DNA from: JAGMDK01 sp023128695
GTDB taxonomy: Bacteria > Planctomycetota > Phycisphaerae > UBA1845 > Fen-1342
Length of the DNA stretch: 12,533 bases
Assembly (NCBI GenBank): GCA_030628805.1
Contig: DAOVQG010000120.1
Coordinates: 1-12,533 of the forward strand
Direction: 5' to 3'
Shown one piece after another: positions 5,625 through 12,309 of this stretch. The position numbers were made by a program, and so were the translations under genes. Position 1 is the stretch's first letter, and each line of letters starts with the position of its first letter. Below the pieces are notes generated by a model. The model was not told the DNA's origin. It made no database searches and saw nothing but the letters and a program-made list of their open reading frames with translations.

Positions 5625-8600
5625 CTACTGCCCCGTGAACTCCATTTGGAAGAGCGCGAAGTCCCGCAGGTCCACATCCCCGTTAGTGTCGAGGTCGGCA
5701 AAGTCGCAGCCTGCGGGATATGCGTTGTTCGGCCCCGCCATGCAGCCTGCAAAGATGTTGAAGTCGTCGGTGTCCACGTCGCCGTCTTCGTCAAGGTCTG
5801 CTGGGACAGCCAAGCAAAGCGAGGCGCCATCGACGAGCGTTTGCGAGTTGCCCGCCAAGTCCCAGGCCTCGAAGTCGAGGGTGTACACGCCGGGCTGCTG
5901 TCCCATGCTGTCCCACGAGTCGCCGTACATGTCTCCGCCAACGGGTTCCAGGTCAAACTGGTCGACCTGCGTATCACCGAGCCTGATCGTCGCCTCCGGG
6001 TTCCAGGCGTCCTGAACGCCAGACAGAGCATCGGTTGCAGTAATCTGCACATCGAAAACCGCCCCCGGATGTGGGCAGTTCGTCGGCGTCACGCTCGGGC
6101 TGCTGATCGTTGGCGCCGTAACATCCACGATGATAGCCAGAGTGTCCGAGACAGCAGATTCGTTCCCTGCCAGGTCGGTCGCCTTCGCGGAGAGTTGATG
6201 CGAGCCTTCGCTGAGGAGAGATGAGGTGATCGACCAAGCGCCGGTAGGCGTGATATCGCAGCCCAGCGGCGTCCCTCCTTCGTAGACCGTGACGTCAGAG
6301 TCTGCTTCCGCTGTTCCCTGGAACGTCGGCGTCTCGACGTTCGTCACGTCATCATTGAGGAACCGGCCGCTGTCGCTCCCGCTCGTCATATCCGGCGTCG
6401 ACGGTGGGTCGGGCGGCTGTGTGTCCAGTGTAATCAGCAACGGCGGGGCAGAGTGCTCCGACTCCAGCTTGCCAGCTTCCTCCGCCGTGGCTGTGACCTC
6501 GTTCAAGCCTTCATCCAGCGGGGTTGTGACGGTGACGTCGAACTGCCCGGTCGGGTCAGCCGTGTCGGTGCCGATCAACGTGTACGAGCCGGACGGGCCC
6601 TTGTAGATGCGGACCGTGCTGTTCGGCGCGGCGAAGCCCACGATGTGGGGCAAGCCACGATTCGTGATGTCGTCGGTGTCGTAGCGGCCCGTGTCGTACC
6701 CGGCGGGCAGATCCAGGTCGGTCGGGACGGCACTGACGGGATCCGAGATGCTGATCGTCAGCTCATAGTTCGGGTTGAAGTCGCCGTTCTTGCCGATGAC
6801 CTTCACGTAGTACGTGCCCGCCGGCTGGCCATCGAGGTACACCGTTTCTGAGCTGGTCACAGTCCCGGTCGACTCTCCCACAAGTTGGTCCGCGCTGTCA
6901 TAGACGTACAGATCCAGGTCTCCGCGCGGTGTTGGAACATGGGGTGCTTCGAACGTAATCGACACCCGATCGCCCGTGTCCGGCGGCGCCGTCACGGTGA
7001 ATGCCCACCAATCTTCGTCCACGCAGATCAGGTTCGGGTGCTGCGTGCCCGGGGCACTGAGTGTTCCCAAGTCGAACGCCTCGGCCTTCGTGTCGTTCTC
7101 TTCGCCGTCGTCATCACGAACCGGAATCCCATGGTCGATAAACACCTCGTCGAACGCGCGCCACTCGGCTTCGTTGCCTGGCTGGTCGAGGCCGTAGCGG
7201 GTCACCCAATACGTGTAGAAGTCGTCGTCGCCCGTCGGGCTCCACATCCGGTCGGGGGGATTGTCCCAATCAGACATCACAGCCCAGATCCGTGTGAGCT
7301 GTTGGTTGACGTCATCGTCGTTGGCCACGTCGTACAGGTCCCAGAAGATGCAGGCCGACGACCCCTCAACCATGTTCGGGTTCTTGCCCTGCCAGCTTGC
7401 ACCGCTTTCGATCCTCTCCTCGTACCAATACCCATTGTGAGGTGGGGTGTCGGACGGTTCATGGATGACGGCGGTCTGGAAGAACCGCGCCCAACCCTCC
7501 GCCAAAGCGGTGCCCTCGTCCGTTTCCAAGTCGAACCCGGTCGGGCCATCCCAGGAACCGGGCAGGCCGTTCCCTGGACGCACTTCGTCATGTATGCCGT
7601 GCCCGTACTCGTGATGAAACTCGTTGAGCCGTTCCACGCGGTACGGGTCGAATGGATAACGATCCATGTGAATGGAACCGCCGAAGTCTGGGTCCCATTT
7701 TGGCCCACTGTCGTCGGGATACACCACCCGCATCCGCGGCGCCCAATATCCGGTGTTCGCCCCAAGCCAATCTTGGGCAGTCCGGGCGGGGAGGAGAAAA
7801 GCGTACGCCCCAGCGTTCTCGTCTGAGAACGCAATCACACCGAAGCTGATTAACCCGCCGGACGGCTTTGTGATCGCCTCGGTCCTTCCCCCATACGGCA
7901 AACCGAACTGAGTTGAACTCACCTTGGCGGCTTCGCTTCTCGCCAGGACCTCGACATAGATGTCCGGTGCTCCGCCGAAGGGTTCGCTGTCCTCGTTCCA
8001 GATCGGATCGCCGTTGGCGTCTTGATCAAAGTAGAAGTCACCGCTTCCATCACTGAAGCCGGACACGACGAGATGGTCTGGGTAAACGACGTTTTCGTCG
8101 TAGACGTTGACCTCAACGCACTTCGCAGGATGGGTCTCGGCGTCATCGCCCAGGAAGCGGACCGTTCCGCTGACGAAGAGCCGGCCTCCGCTTGGACTGT
8201 CAAAGAGGAATTGTATCTCGTCGGCGCTCAATACCCGGCCGTAGATGCGAACCTCGTCAATGATGCCATTGACACCTTGGTCGAAAAACCCTCCTCCGAG
8301 GGTATCCTGATCCTGCCCTATCACAAACGCTCCGTTTCCATTCAACGAATAACCTTGTTGAAGTGTTGCGCACAAGACCGGATACGCGTCTTTGTATAGT
8401 TGCAGGTCTCCGCTCGAACTCCTCCACGTTACAGCAATGTGATGCCACGTTCCGTCATTCGCTGATACCCCTGTGTAGCCACCATTCTGATTGCCGATGT
8501 AAACCACGAAGTTCCTGTAGTCAAGAAGCGTGAATTCATTGTCCAGTTCATCAGATGCCGCGTACGAAAGGGGCGTCCCGGCTCGCGCAGTATCTGAGGT

Positions 8601-9041
8601 GTTCAGCCAGAATGAAGCTGTGATTTCCGCGCTTGGAAAACTACCGAACTGCTGGCATATGACATAGTCAGGGTCAGTTATACTGCCGTCAAAAGCCAGG
8701 GCGCTTCCAGACATACCGGTGGCCCAAACTGCTCCGTGGACGGTACCATGGTTCCCGTATCCGGATTGGTCAAAAGCAGTAATCCCGCTTCCTTCATCAA
8801 AGCTCCAGTATGCAACCAACCCGTCGTTCAGATCTTGGGCATCAGCAGGCCAACCACCGAGCAATATGAACAGGCCGGCGACGGTGAGCAGCCGCGCAAA
8901 GTGGCGACGAGCACGACGCACAGCCGTGGTCAACGATGAGCGGCCACGGACTCTCGCCGGCCCTCCCGAAGCTTCCCGAACTGCGCAAATGGCCAATCGG
9001 CAACAAGAATCCCGCACTTTCGGTCTGCCAGGACGTTGCAT
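5625..9041 (-). CDS. Secreted multidomain protein: LamG, zinc metallopeptidase, PPC, Ig-like, dockerin-like
   Basis: The product has about 1138 aa. ATG 9041 is chosen because GGAGGAGG lies six bases upstream. The signal peptide has a long basic n-region, hydrophobic core 51-63 and likely cleavage after ADA (68). Domains: LamG/concanavalin-like (about 70-275); carboxypeptidase-regulatory-like beta sandwich (about 285-365); a metallopeptidase-like domain with HEYGH (477-481) and a downstream ALAEGWARFF Glu (515) as the plausible third zinc ligand; a PPC domain (about 645-760); two or three bacterial Ig-like modules (TDLAGNESA type, 760-1050); and a C-terminal EF-hand pair (DLDEDGDVDTDDF, DLDTNGDVDLRDF). 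It is probably an exported peptidase acting on an extracellular polymer. The gene lies between pieces of a phage tail operon, where it does not belong by function. Confidence 0.88.
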   Translation of the reverse strand: MQRPGRPKVRDSCCRLAICAVREASGGPARVRGRSSLTTAVRRARRHFARLLTVAGLFILLGGWPADAQDLNDGLVAYWSFDEGSGITAFDQSGYGNHGTVHGAVWATGMSGSALAFDGSITDPDYVICQQFGSFPSAEITASFWLNTSDTARAGTPLSYAASDELDNEFTLLDYRNFVVYIGNQNGGYTGVSANDGTWHHIAVTWRSSSGDLQLYKDAYPVLCATLQQGYSLNGNGAFVIGQDQDTLGGGFFDQGVNGIIDEVRIYGRVLSADEIQFLFDSPSGGRLFVSGTVRFLGDDAETHPAKCVEVNVYDENVVYPDHLVVSGFSDGSGDFYFDQDANGDPIWNEDSEPFGGAPDIYVEVLARSEAAKVSSTQFGLPYGGRTEAITKPSGGLISFGVIAFSDENAGAYAFLLPARTAQDWLGANTGYWAPRMRVVYPDDSGPKWDPDFGGSIHMDRYPFDPYRVERLNEFHHEYGHGIHDEVRPGNGLPGSWDGPTGFDLETDEGTALAEGWARFFQTAVIHEPSDTPPHNGYWYEERIESGASWQGKNPNMVEGSSACIFWDLYDVANDDDVNQQLTRIWAVMSDWDNPPDRMWSPTGDDDFYTYWVTRYGLDQPGNEAEWRAFDEVFIDHGIPVRDDDGEENDTKAEAFDLGTLSAPGTQHPNLICVDEDWWAFTVTAPPDTGDRVSITFEAPHVPTPRGDLDLYVYDSADQLVGESTGTVTSSETVYLDGQPAGTYYVKVIGKNGDFNPNYELTISISDPVSAVPTDLDLPAGYDTGRYDTDDITNRGLPHIVGFAAPNSTVRIYKGPSGSYTLIGTDTADPTGQFDVTVTTPLDEGLNEVTATAEEAGKLESEHSAPPLLITLDTQPPDPPSTPDMTSGSDSGRFLNDDVTNVETPTFQGTAEADSDVTVYEGGTPLGCDITPTGAWSITSSLLSEGSHQLSAKATDLAGNESAVSDTLAIIVDVTAPTISSPSVTPTNCPHPGAVFDVQITATDALSGVQDAWNPEATIRLGDTQVDQFDLEPVGGDMYGDSWDSMGQQPGVYTLDFEAWDLAGNSQTLVDGASLCLAVPADLDEDGDVDTDDFNIFAGCMAGPNNAYPAGCDFADLDTNGDVDLRDFALFQMEFTGQ

Positions 9042-9122
9042 CACCCACCTCCTCCCCCGTCATGTGCACAGGAAATCGCCCGGATGGGTAGCCTCGGAAA
9101 TCCCGGACCGCCCTGTAGGGCC

Positions 9123-9128
9123 ATTATA
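9123..9128 (-). promoter_or_regulatory. TATAAT -10 box for the metallopeptidase gene
   Basis: On the minus strand there is a perfect TATAAT about 82 bases upstream of ATG 9041. No convincing -35 box is seen 16-18 bases further upstream (about CTACGC), so strength is uncertain. Confidence 0.4.
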
Positions 9129-9147
9129 CCGACATCTCGACCAGCGC

Positions 9148-9170
9148 GTAGGGTGCATCCTCGACGCACC
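9148..9170 (+). repeat. REP-like hairpin with GTAG
   Basis: GTAG (9148-9151) is directly followed by GGTGCATC-CTC-GACGCACC (9152-9170), an 8-bp stem with one mismatch. It has the same core as the pair at 184-258, so it is another copy of that family. It lies between the chimeric gene and the metallopeptidase gene, upstream of the -10 box. Confidence 0.65.
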
Positions 9171-9222
9171 GTTCTTTCTTAGGGCGACACGAAGCGATTC
9201 GGGACGCCCCCTCCACGTCTTT

Positions 9223-9236
9223 ATACACGAGTGTAT
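9223..9236. promoter_or_regulatory. Small perfect palindrome ATACAC-GA-GTGTAT
   Basis: An AT-richer 14-bp inverted repeat lies in the intergenic gap, just downstream of the chimeric gene's stop codon and about 100 bp upstream of the TATAAT box. It could be an operator half-site pair. It has no T-tract, so it is not a typical terminator. Confidence 0.3.
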
Positions 9237-9255
9237 CAGAAAGTGTGGGCAAACT

Positions 9256-9786
9256 CTACGGCGAAGGGCGGCCTGGATTACCGGACCATGGGCACCCTTC
9301 GCGCCACTGGGTCAGGAGGATCCCCACGTCGGACTGGTCGGTATCTCCGTCGTCGTCGCAGTCGGCCGGGCACTCCCCGTCCGTGCAGCCCCGTTCGGTG
9401 AGCAGGATGCCCAGGTCCGCCTGATCAACGCACCCGTCAGCATTCAGATCGCCGGGCGTAGGTTCCTCAGGGCAGATCGTCTCGGCGTCCTCAGCCAACT
9501 GCGAATTGCCCGCCAGATCCCAGGCCTCGAAGTCCACGTCATACACAGCGGCATCGGTGCCGCTGGTGTTCCACGAGGCGGTGTACATGTCGCCGGTCTG
9601 AATCCCGTGGCCAGATTCCAGCGTCAGCGTGCCTTCCGTGTCGCTCGTGCGTGTTGACAGCGTCCCGGTCTTCGCGGGATTGAGTGTCACGTCGTGGCCG
9701 ATCTGGCCGTCGGCGGTGCGGGTCACGGTCGAGTTCACCGAGATCCCGCCGATATCACCGCTCAAAGTGAGTCTGCTCGTCGGCAT
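9256..9786 (-). pseudogene. Chimera: phage protein N-terminus fused to dockerin-type C-terminus
   Basis: ATG 9786 follows GGAGGG by six bases and starts three bases after the tail tube stop, as in a tight phage operon. Residues 1 to about 66 (LTLSGDIGGISVNST, RTADGQIGHDVTL, TRTSDTEGTLTLESGHGIQTGD) match the style of a small conserved phage-cluster protein. From about residue 67 the sequence changes to GDMYTASW, then VYDVDFEAWDLAGNSQ, and two EF-hand-like loops (DLNADGCVDQADL, DCDDDGDTDQSDV). The same GDMY..SW and LDFEAWDLAGNSQ segments occur in the metallopeptidase at 5625-9041. The frame is intact over 176 codons. It is either a recombination product or a misassembly. A working fusion is possible, but I think it less likely. 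Confidence 0.7.
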
Positions 9787-9789
9787 GGC

Positions 9790-10218
9790 TTACCCTCCGG
9801 TCCAGCTCGGCGGCGTGTCCGAGTAGGTGACCTTCGCGGTCACACTCACCGTAATCGCCTCTTCGAGCGCCTCGTTCCGGCTGAAGTTGGTGATCGAGAA
9901 GTCCGCCTGAAGCCCCTGGCCGCCGTCGCCGTCGAGCACCCGCAGGCCGATCATCTCGTTGTTGAAGAACGCGTTCTTGATCGCCGTGAAGCCCGCGTCG
10001 GCGGTGTTCCAGACCATCTCGAACTCGACGCTCGCCTCCTTGAGCGTGCCGACCGTCGCCCGCCAGCCGATGTTCGCACGCGTGCTGACGTCCGCTTCGC
10101 CCGTCTCCAGGCTGAGCGTCACGTCGCGGACGTTGGTGAGCTCGTTCCATGACCCGCCGCCGCCTTGGCCGCTGGTCTTGTAGTACAGCTTGGCCTCCAT
10201 GCCGAGCTTGATGGCCAT
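9790..10218 (-). CDS. Phage tail tube-type protein
   Basis: The product has 142 aa, starting MAIKLGMEAKLYYKTSGQGG, with DVTLSLETGEADVSTRAN, then ATVGTLKEASVEFEMVWNT and an ITVSVTAKVTYSD end. This arrangement (a beta-rich protein with a T(R)..GW.....T....ASVEFE core, placed after a tail-completion gene and before the tape measure gene) fits the major tail tube subunit of siphovirus-like tails and related phage-like clusters in planctomycetes. It seems complete, the only phage gene in this window that is. Its ribosome binding site (GGAGG) lies partly inside a 7-bp hairpin created by the sequence at 10221-10237. Family naming is from pattern recognition. Confidence 0.72.
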   Translation of the reverse strand: MAIKLGMEAKLYYKTSGQGGGGSWNELTNVRDVTLSLETGEADVSTRANIGWRATVGTLKEASVEFEMVWNTADAGFTAIKNAFFNNEMIGLRVLDGDGGQGLQADFSITNFSRNEALEEAITVSVTAKVTYSDTPPSWTGG

Positions 10219-10220
10219 AT

Positions 10221-10237
10221 CAGAACCTCCGGTTCTG
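10221..10237 (-). promoter_or_regulatory. Hairpin sequestering the tail tube ribosome binding site
   Basis: CAGAACC-TCC-GGTTCTG is a perfect 7-bp stem with a 3-base loop. On the minus strand the GGAGG ribosome binding site spans the loop and the stem, seven bases before ATG 10218, so folding would hide it. The hairpin borders the heptamer arm of the S23 element directly. Confidence 0.5.
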
Positions 10238-10238
10238 A

Positions 10239-10683
10239 GGCTCCGGGCTACAGGCTCCGGGCCTCAGGATGTACACTTTCGCTGCCATGCGTGATCACAA
10301 AAAGCTCAAGGCGTTCCACTTGGCCGATGACCTCGCCGTGGACATCTACAAGGCCACAGTGTCCTTTCCCAAGGAGGAGCGATTCGGGCTCTCGATTCAG
10401 ATGCGCCGAGCGGCGGTGTCGGTCGCGTCGAACATCGTCGAAGGATCAGCCCGGCACACGCTGGCCGATTACATTCACTTCCTGGATATCGCGTACGGCT
10501 CATCGTGCGAACTCGAGTACCAGGTCTCGCTGGCCCACCGCCTGGGCTACCTCGACGACTCGGTGTTCGAATCGCTGCGTAGCGCATGTTCGGAAACATC
10601 TCGAACCCTCAATGCTCTGATCCGATCCTTGCGACAACGTCATGTCTCACAACCCTGAAGCCTGTGGCCCAAAGCCTGAAGCC
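10239..10683 (+). mobile_element. S23 element with inverted heptamer arms (GGCTTCA type)
   Basis: A block of about 445 bp contains only an S23 gene and its arms. The left arm (10239-10269) is GGCTCCG, GGCTACA, GGCTCCG, GGCCTCA plus GGA. The complement of the right arm (10653-10683) is GGCTTCA, GGCTTTG, GGCCACA, GGCTTCA plus GGG. The gene's stop codon (10656-10658) lies inside the right arm, and its ATG begins 18 bp after the left arm. Gene orientation relative to the arms is the same as in the element at 3155-3625. It is placed between the end of the tail-completion gene and the start of the tail tube gene, in antisense to the phage operon. Confidence 0.6.
10287..10658 (+). CDS. S23 / four-helix-bundle family protein, second subfamily
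   Basis: The product has 123 aa, with ATG 10287 chosen (MRDHKKLKAFHLADDLAVDIYKAT). An in-frame ATG at 10269 would overlap the heptamer arm. Family motifs are FPKEERFGLSIQMRRAAVSVASNIVEGSAR and FLDIAYGSSCELEYQV. This is the classic S23/four-helix-bundle pattern but a clearly different subfamily from the protein at 3200-3553. No good ribosome binding site precedes the start. TACACT at 10272-10277 could be a -10 box giving an almost leaderless message. The C-terminus (RQRHVSQP) and stop run into the 3' heptamer arm, so the element has essentially no spare DNA. The role is unknown, but binding of the flanking hairpin arms is a natural hypothesis. Confidence 0.88.
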   Translation: MRDHKKLKAFHLADDLAVDIYKATVSFPKEERFGLSIQMRRAAVSVASNIVEGSARHTLADYIHFLDIAYGSSCELEYQVSLAHRLGYLDDSVFESLRSACSETSRTLNALIRSLRQRHVSQP

Positions 10684-10686
10684 TGC

Positions 10687-11129
10687 CGTCAGCACCACCG
10701 TGAACACCCGCTCCTGGTCGAGCAGCTCCGGCGCGAAGACCGGGTCGTTCTCGATCCGCATCCAGACAGCGTCGGGCAGCTCGTCCATGCGCTTAAGCCG
10801 CGGGTGATCGGCGATCTCCTCGACCATTATTCAGGCTCCGGGCTTCAGGCCTCGGGCTTCAGGGTTGGCGATGGAGATCTGCTCAGGTTCCTGGAGCCCG
10901 GAGCCTCCCAATCGACCTTCTTCTGGATGCCGACGTCGACGGTGCAGTCGTAGAAACTGTCGTGCCGCGACGCGGTCGTGATCGACACCGCCTTCGGCAC
11001 GACGCTGACCCGCAGTTCCGCCAGGTCAAAGACCGGCTGATACTCCCGCTCGGCGGTGAACGACTGGCTGAACTCGCCGGCGTTCAGGCGTGCGACCAGG
11101 GCGTCGGTGACCTCGATGATCGTGCTCAT
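10687..11129 (-). pseudogene. Phage tail-completion-type gene split by a heptamer hairpin
   Basis: ATG 11129 opens a frame (MSTIIEVTDALVARLNAGEF, then FDLAELRVSVVPKAVSITT, DSFYDCTVDVGIQKKVDWE) that enters a heptamer hairpin at 10908 and stops inside it. Beyond the hairpin, in another frame, the sequence resumes with VEEIADHPRLKRMDELPDAVWM and VFAPELLDQERVFTVVLT until it meets the arm of the S23 element near 10687. I read the two pieces as one former protein of about 130-140 residues, in the position and style of tail terminator or head-tail joining proteins that precede the tail tube gene. A few codons at the hairpin and the native C-terminus appear to be lost. Confidence 0.68.
10831..10908. 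mobile_element. Gene-less heptamer hairpin inside a phage gene
   Basis: The left arm (10831-10864) is four perfect-phase heptamers (GGCTCCG, GGCTTCA, GGCCTCG, GGCTTCA) plus GGG. The complement of the right arm (10886-10908) starts GGCTCCG, GGCTCCA, GGAACC. The loop is about 21 bases. It interrupts the tail-completion-type gene and shifts its frame. It has the same heptamer family as the S23 element 150 bp to the left. Confidence 0.65.
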
Positions 11130-11290
11130 GGCTGATGGCCTCCGCTATGCTGCCCACCGTGGATGCCTTCCAGGAACGCGACGCGCCGCTCGATCGTCTG
11201 GTATTTCTCTCGCGACCCCACGCCTGTACAATAAGCTCCTTGAGACGCTTCTCGATGCCGGCGTCAATGTTGCGTACAGGTGCCGTCGAT
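11126..11290 (-). pseudogene. C-terminal fragment of the preceding phage gene, frameshifted
   Basis: Minus-strand sequence reads STAPVRNIDAGIEKRLKEL, then IVQAWGR, and after a two-base slip (GAGAG near 11208) EKYQTIERRVAFLEGIHGG, ending in TGA that overlaps the ATG at 11129 (ATGA), a typical translationally coupled junction. It is therefore the end of the gene upstream in the phage operon, with a frameshift and without its 5' part. The break is near 11290, where the divergent membrane-protein gene starts. The protein is helical and charged; I do not recognise its family. Confidence 0.5.
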
Positions 11291-11897
11291 GAATCTAGCA
11301 GTCACGATTCCGCAGCTTTTCTACGACCTCATCGCCCGCGTGCTACCAGGCTTCCTCTTCCTCGTCGTGCTAGACTTTGGACTCCGCGGAACGGGCTTCG
11401 CGATCAACCAGGTTTGGGATGTGCGTTCGGACAGCTCGGTCGCGGCCTTGTTCGGGGGGCTTGGTTACCTGGTTATCTGTTACTTCTGTGGCTGGTTCCT
11501 CGGCGCCTGCCGCTGGCCAAACATCAAAGGGCGCATCCATCAGAGCTGCAAGCCCGCGGACGGGCCGTCGCTCTCGACAATGTATCAGCAGGTCAGGCTC
11601 CAGCACCCCGCTAGCGGCTTTCGCCTGGTCAAGTTGCGCGCTGAAGGTCGGATGTTAGGAGCGGCACGAACTGGACTCTGGATCACGGTGTTGGTCGTTG
11701 CGGCTGCATGGCTCCTTGCCACGTTCGACTTGATCGCGACCACAAAGATCGGGTTACTTTTCTGGATAATGAGGCTCGCGCTTCCGCTAGCGACATCCAT
11801 TGCATTCCTGAGCGTCGAGCCACACGCTTGGCGTACGTACTACGGCAATATCAAGTCGCTCCATCGCTTGGTTATTGAGGAGAAGTACCCGAAGTAG
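11289..11897 (+). CDS. Four-helix integral membrane protein, family unknown
   Basis: The product has 202 aa from ATG 11289 (AGG eight bases upstream); GTG 11280 would add three residues. Four hydrophobic segments lie at about 12-30, 51-73, 129-148 and 154-175, with a cytoplasm-sized basic loop (75-128) between the second and third. The N-terminus IPQLFYDLIARVLPGF resembles uncharacterised bacterial membrane proteins with a (Y/F)YDLIAR..PG start, but I cannot name a family. A possible -10 box (TACAAT, 11227-11232) lies upstream without a clear -35. It runs opposite to the phage remnants and its start coincides with the break in the phage gene, so it belongs to the inserted or flanking DNA. Confidence 0.75.
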   Translation: MNLAVTIPQLFYDLIARVLPGFLFLVVLDFGLRGTGFAINQVWDVRSDSSVAALFGGLGYLVICYFCGWFLGACRWPNIKGRIHQSCKPADGPSLSTMYQQVRLQHPASGFRLVKLRAEGRMLGAARTGLWITVLVVAAAWLLATFDLIATTKIGLLFWIMRLALPLATSIAFLSVEPHAWRTYYGNIKSLHRLVIEEKYPK

Positions 11898-11960
11898 CGG
11901 CGCCGACGCTCTCAACGGCCGTCTGCCTGACCAGCCGCACAGGGCCGTAGCAGGTCACTG

Positions 11961-12191
11961 CCGGGCCTCCGGCACTCGTCCACTGACACCCGCGACTGAC
12001 CTGCGGGCTTCCGGGGACCATCCGCGGGGCTCCGGGAGTCTTCCGCGGGCTTCCGGGGACCATCCCGGGGGCTCCGGGACTCGTCCCCGGACGTCCCGGA
12101 CTCGTCCCCGGACGTCCGGCACTCTTCCCCGGAAGCCCCGCGACGGTTGCCGGACGGCCCGGAGTGCGGCCCGCTGGGCCATAACGGCCGG
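11961..12191. repeat. Tandem array of 21-bp units in strict phase
   Basis: From 11961 to 12170 the sequence divides into ten consecutive 21-bp units without indels (starts 11961, 11982, 12003 and so on), and one or two degenerate units follow. Most units have the pattern CCGG..(T/C)CCGG, then ACTCGTCC or GACCATCC. CCGGACGTCCGG in the unit at 12108 is a perfect palindrome. Every second unit at 12003 and 12045 is nearly identical. The array ends 12 bp before the -35 box of the promoter at 12203-12231. It is GC-rich and shows no convincing gene; the antisense frame reads as PG-rich heptapeptides only because 21 is a multiple of three. Confidence 0.85.
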
Positions 12192-12202
12192 CAAACGCCC
12201 GC

Positions 12203-12231
12203 TTTACGGGACCTGGCCGGACGGCTATCAT
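12203..12231 (+). promoter_or_regulatory. Sigma70-like promoter for the rightmost gene
   Basis: TTTACG (12203-12208) and TATCAT (12226-12231) are separated by exactly 17 bases. The start codon at 12310 would have a leader of about 70 bases. The 21-bp array ends just upstream of the -35 box. Confidence 0.55.
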
Positions 12232-12309
12232 GCCGGTGCGGCAGTAGCGCCCCGGGGGCAGTGGCGCGCCGGGGTCGTCCACGCAGACCTTCCACAGAAG
12301 GAGCCACAA

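Noticed and set aside
4493..5638. 381-codon plus-strand ORF opposite the tape measure fragment
   Set aside because: Ser/Ala/Arg-rich translation typical of the antisense of an E/A/R-rich coiled coil in GC-rich DNA.
6885..7826. 313-codon plus-strand ORF opposite the metallopeptidase
   Set aside because: The minus-strand frame has signal peptide, HEYGH and PPC domain; the plus frame has none.
8719..9657. 312-codon plus-strand ORF across the 9045-9255 gap
   Set aside because: It is antisense to two minus-strand genes with good ribosome binding sites and crosses a REP hairpin.
10239..10683. rRNA intervening sequence carrying an S23 gene
   Set aside because: The flanks are phage tail genes, not 23S rRNA.
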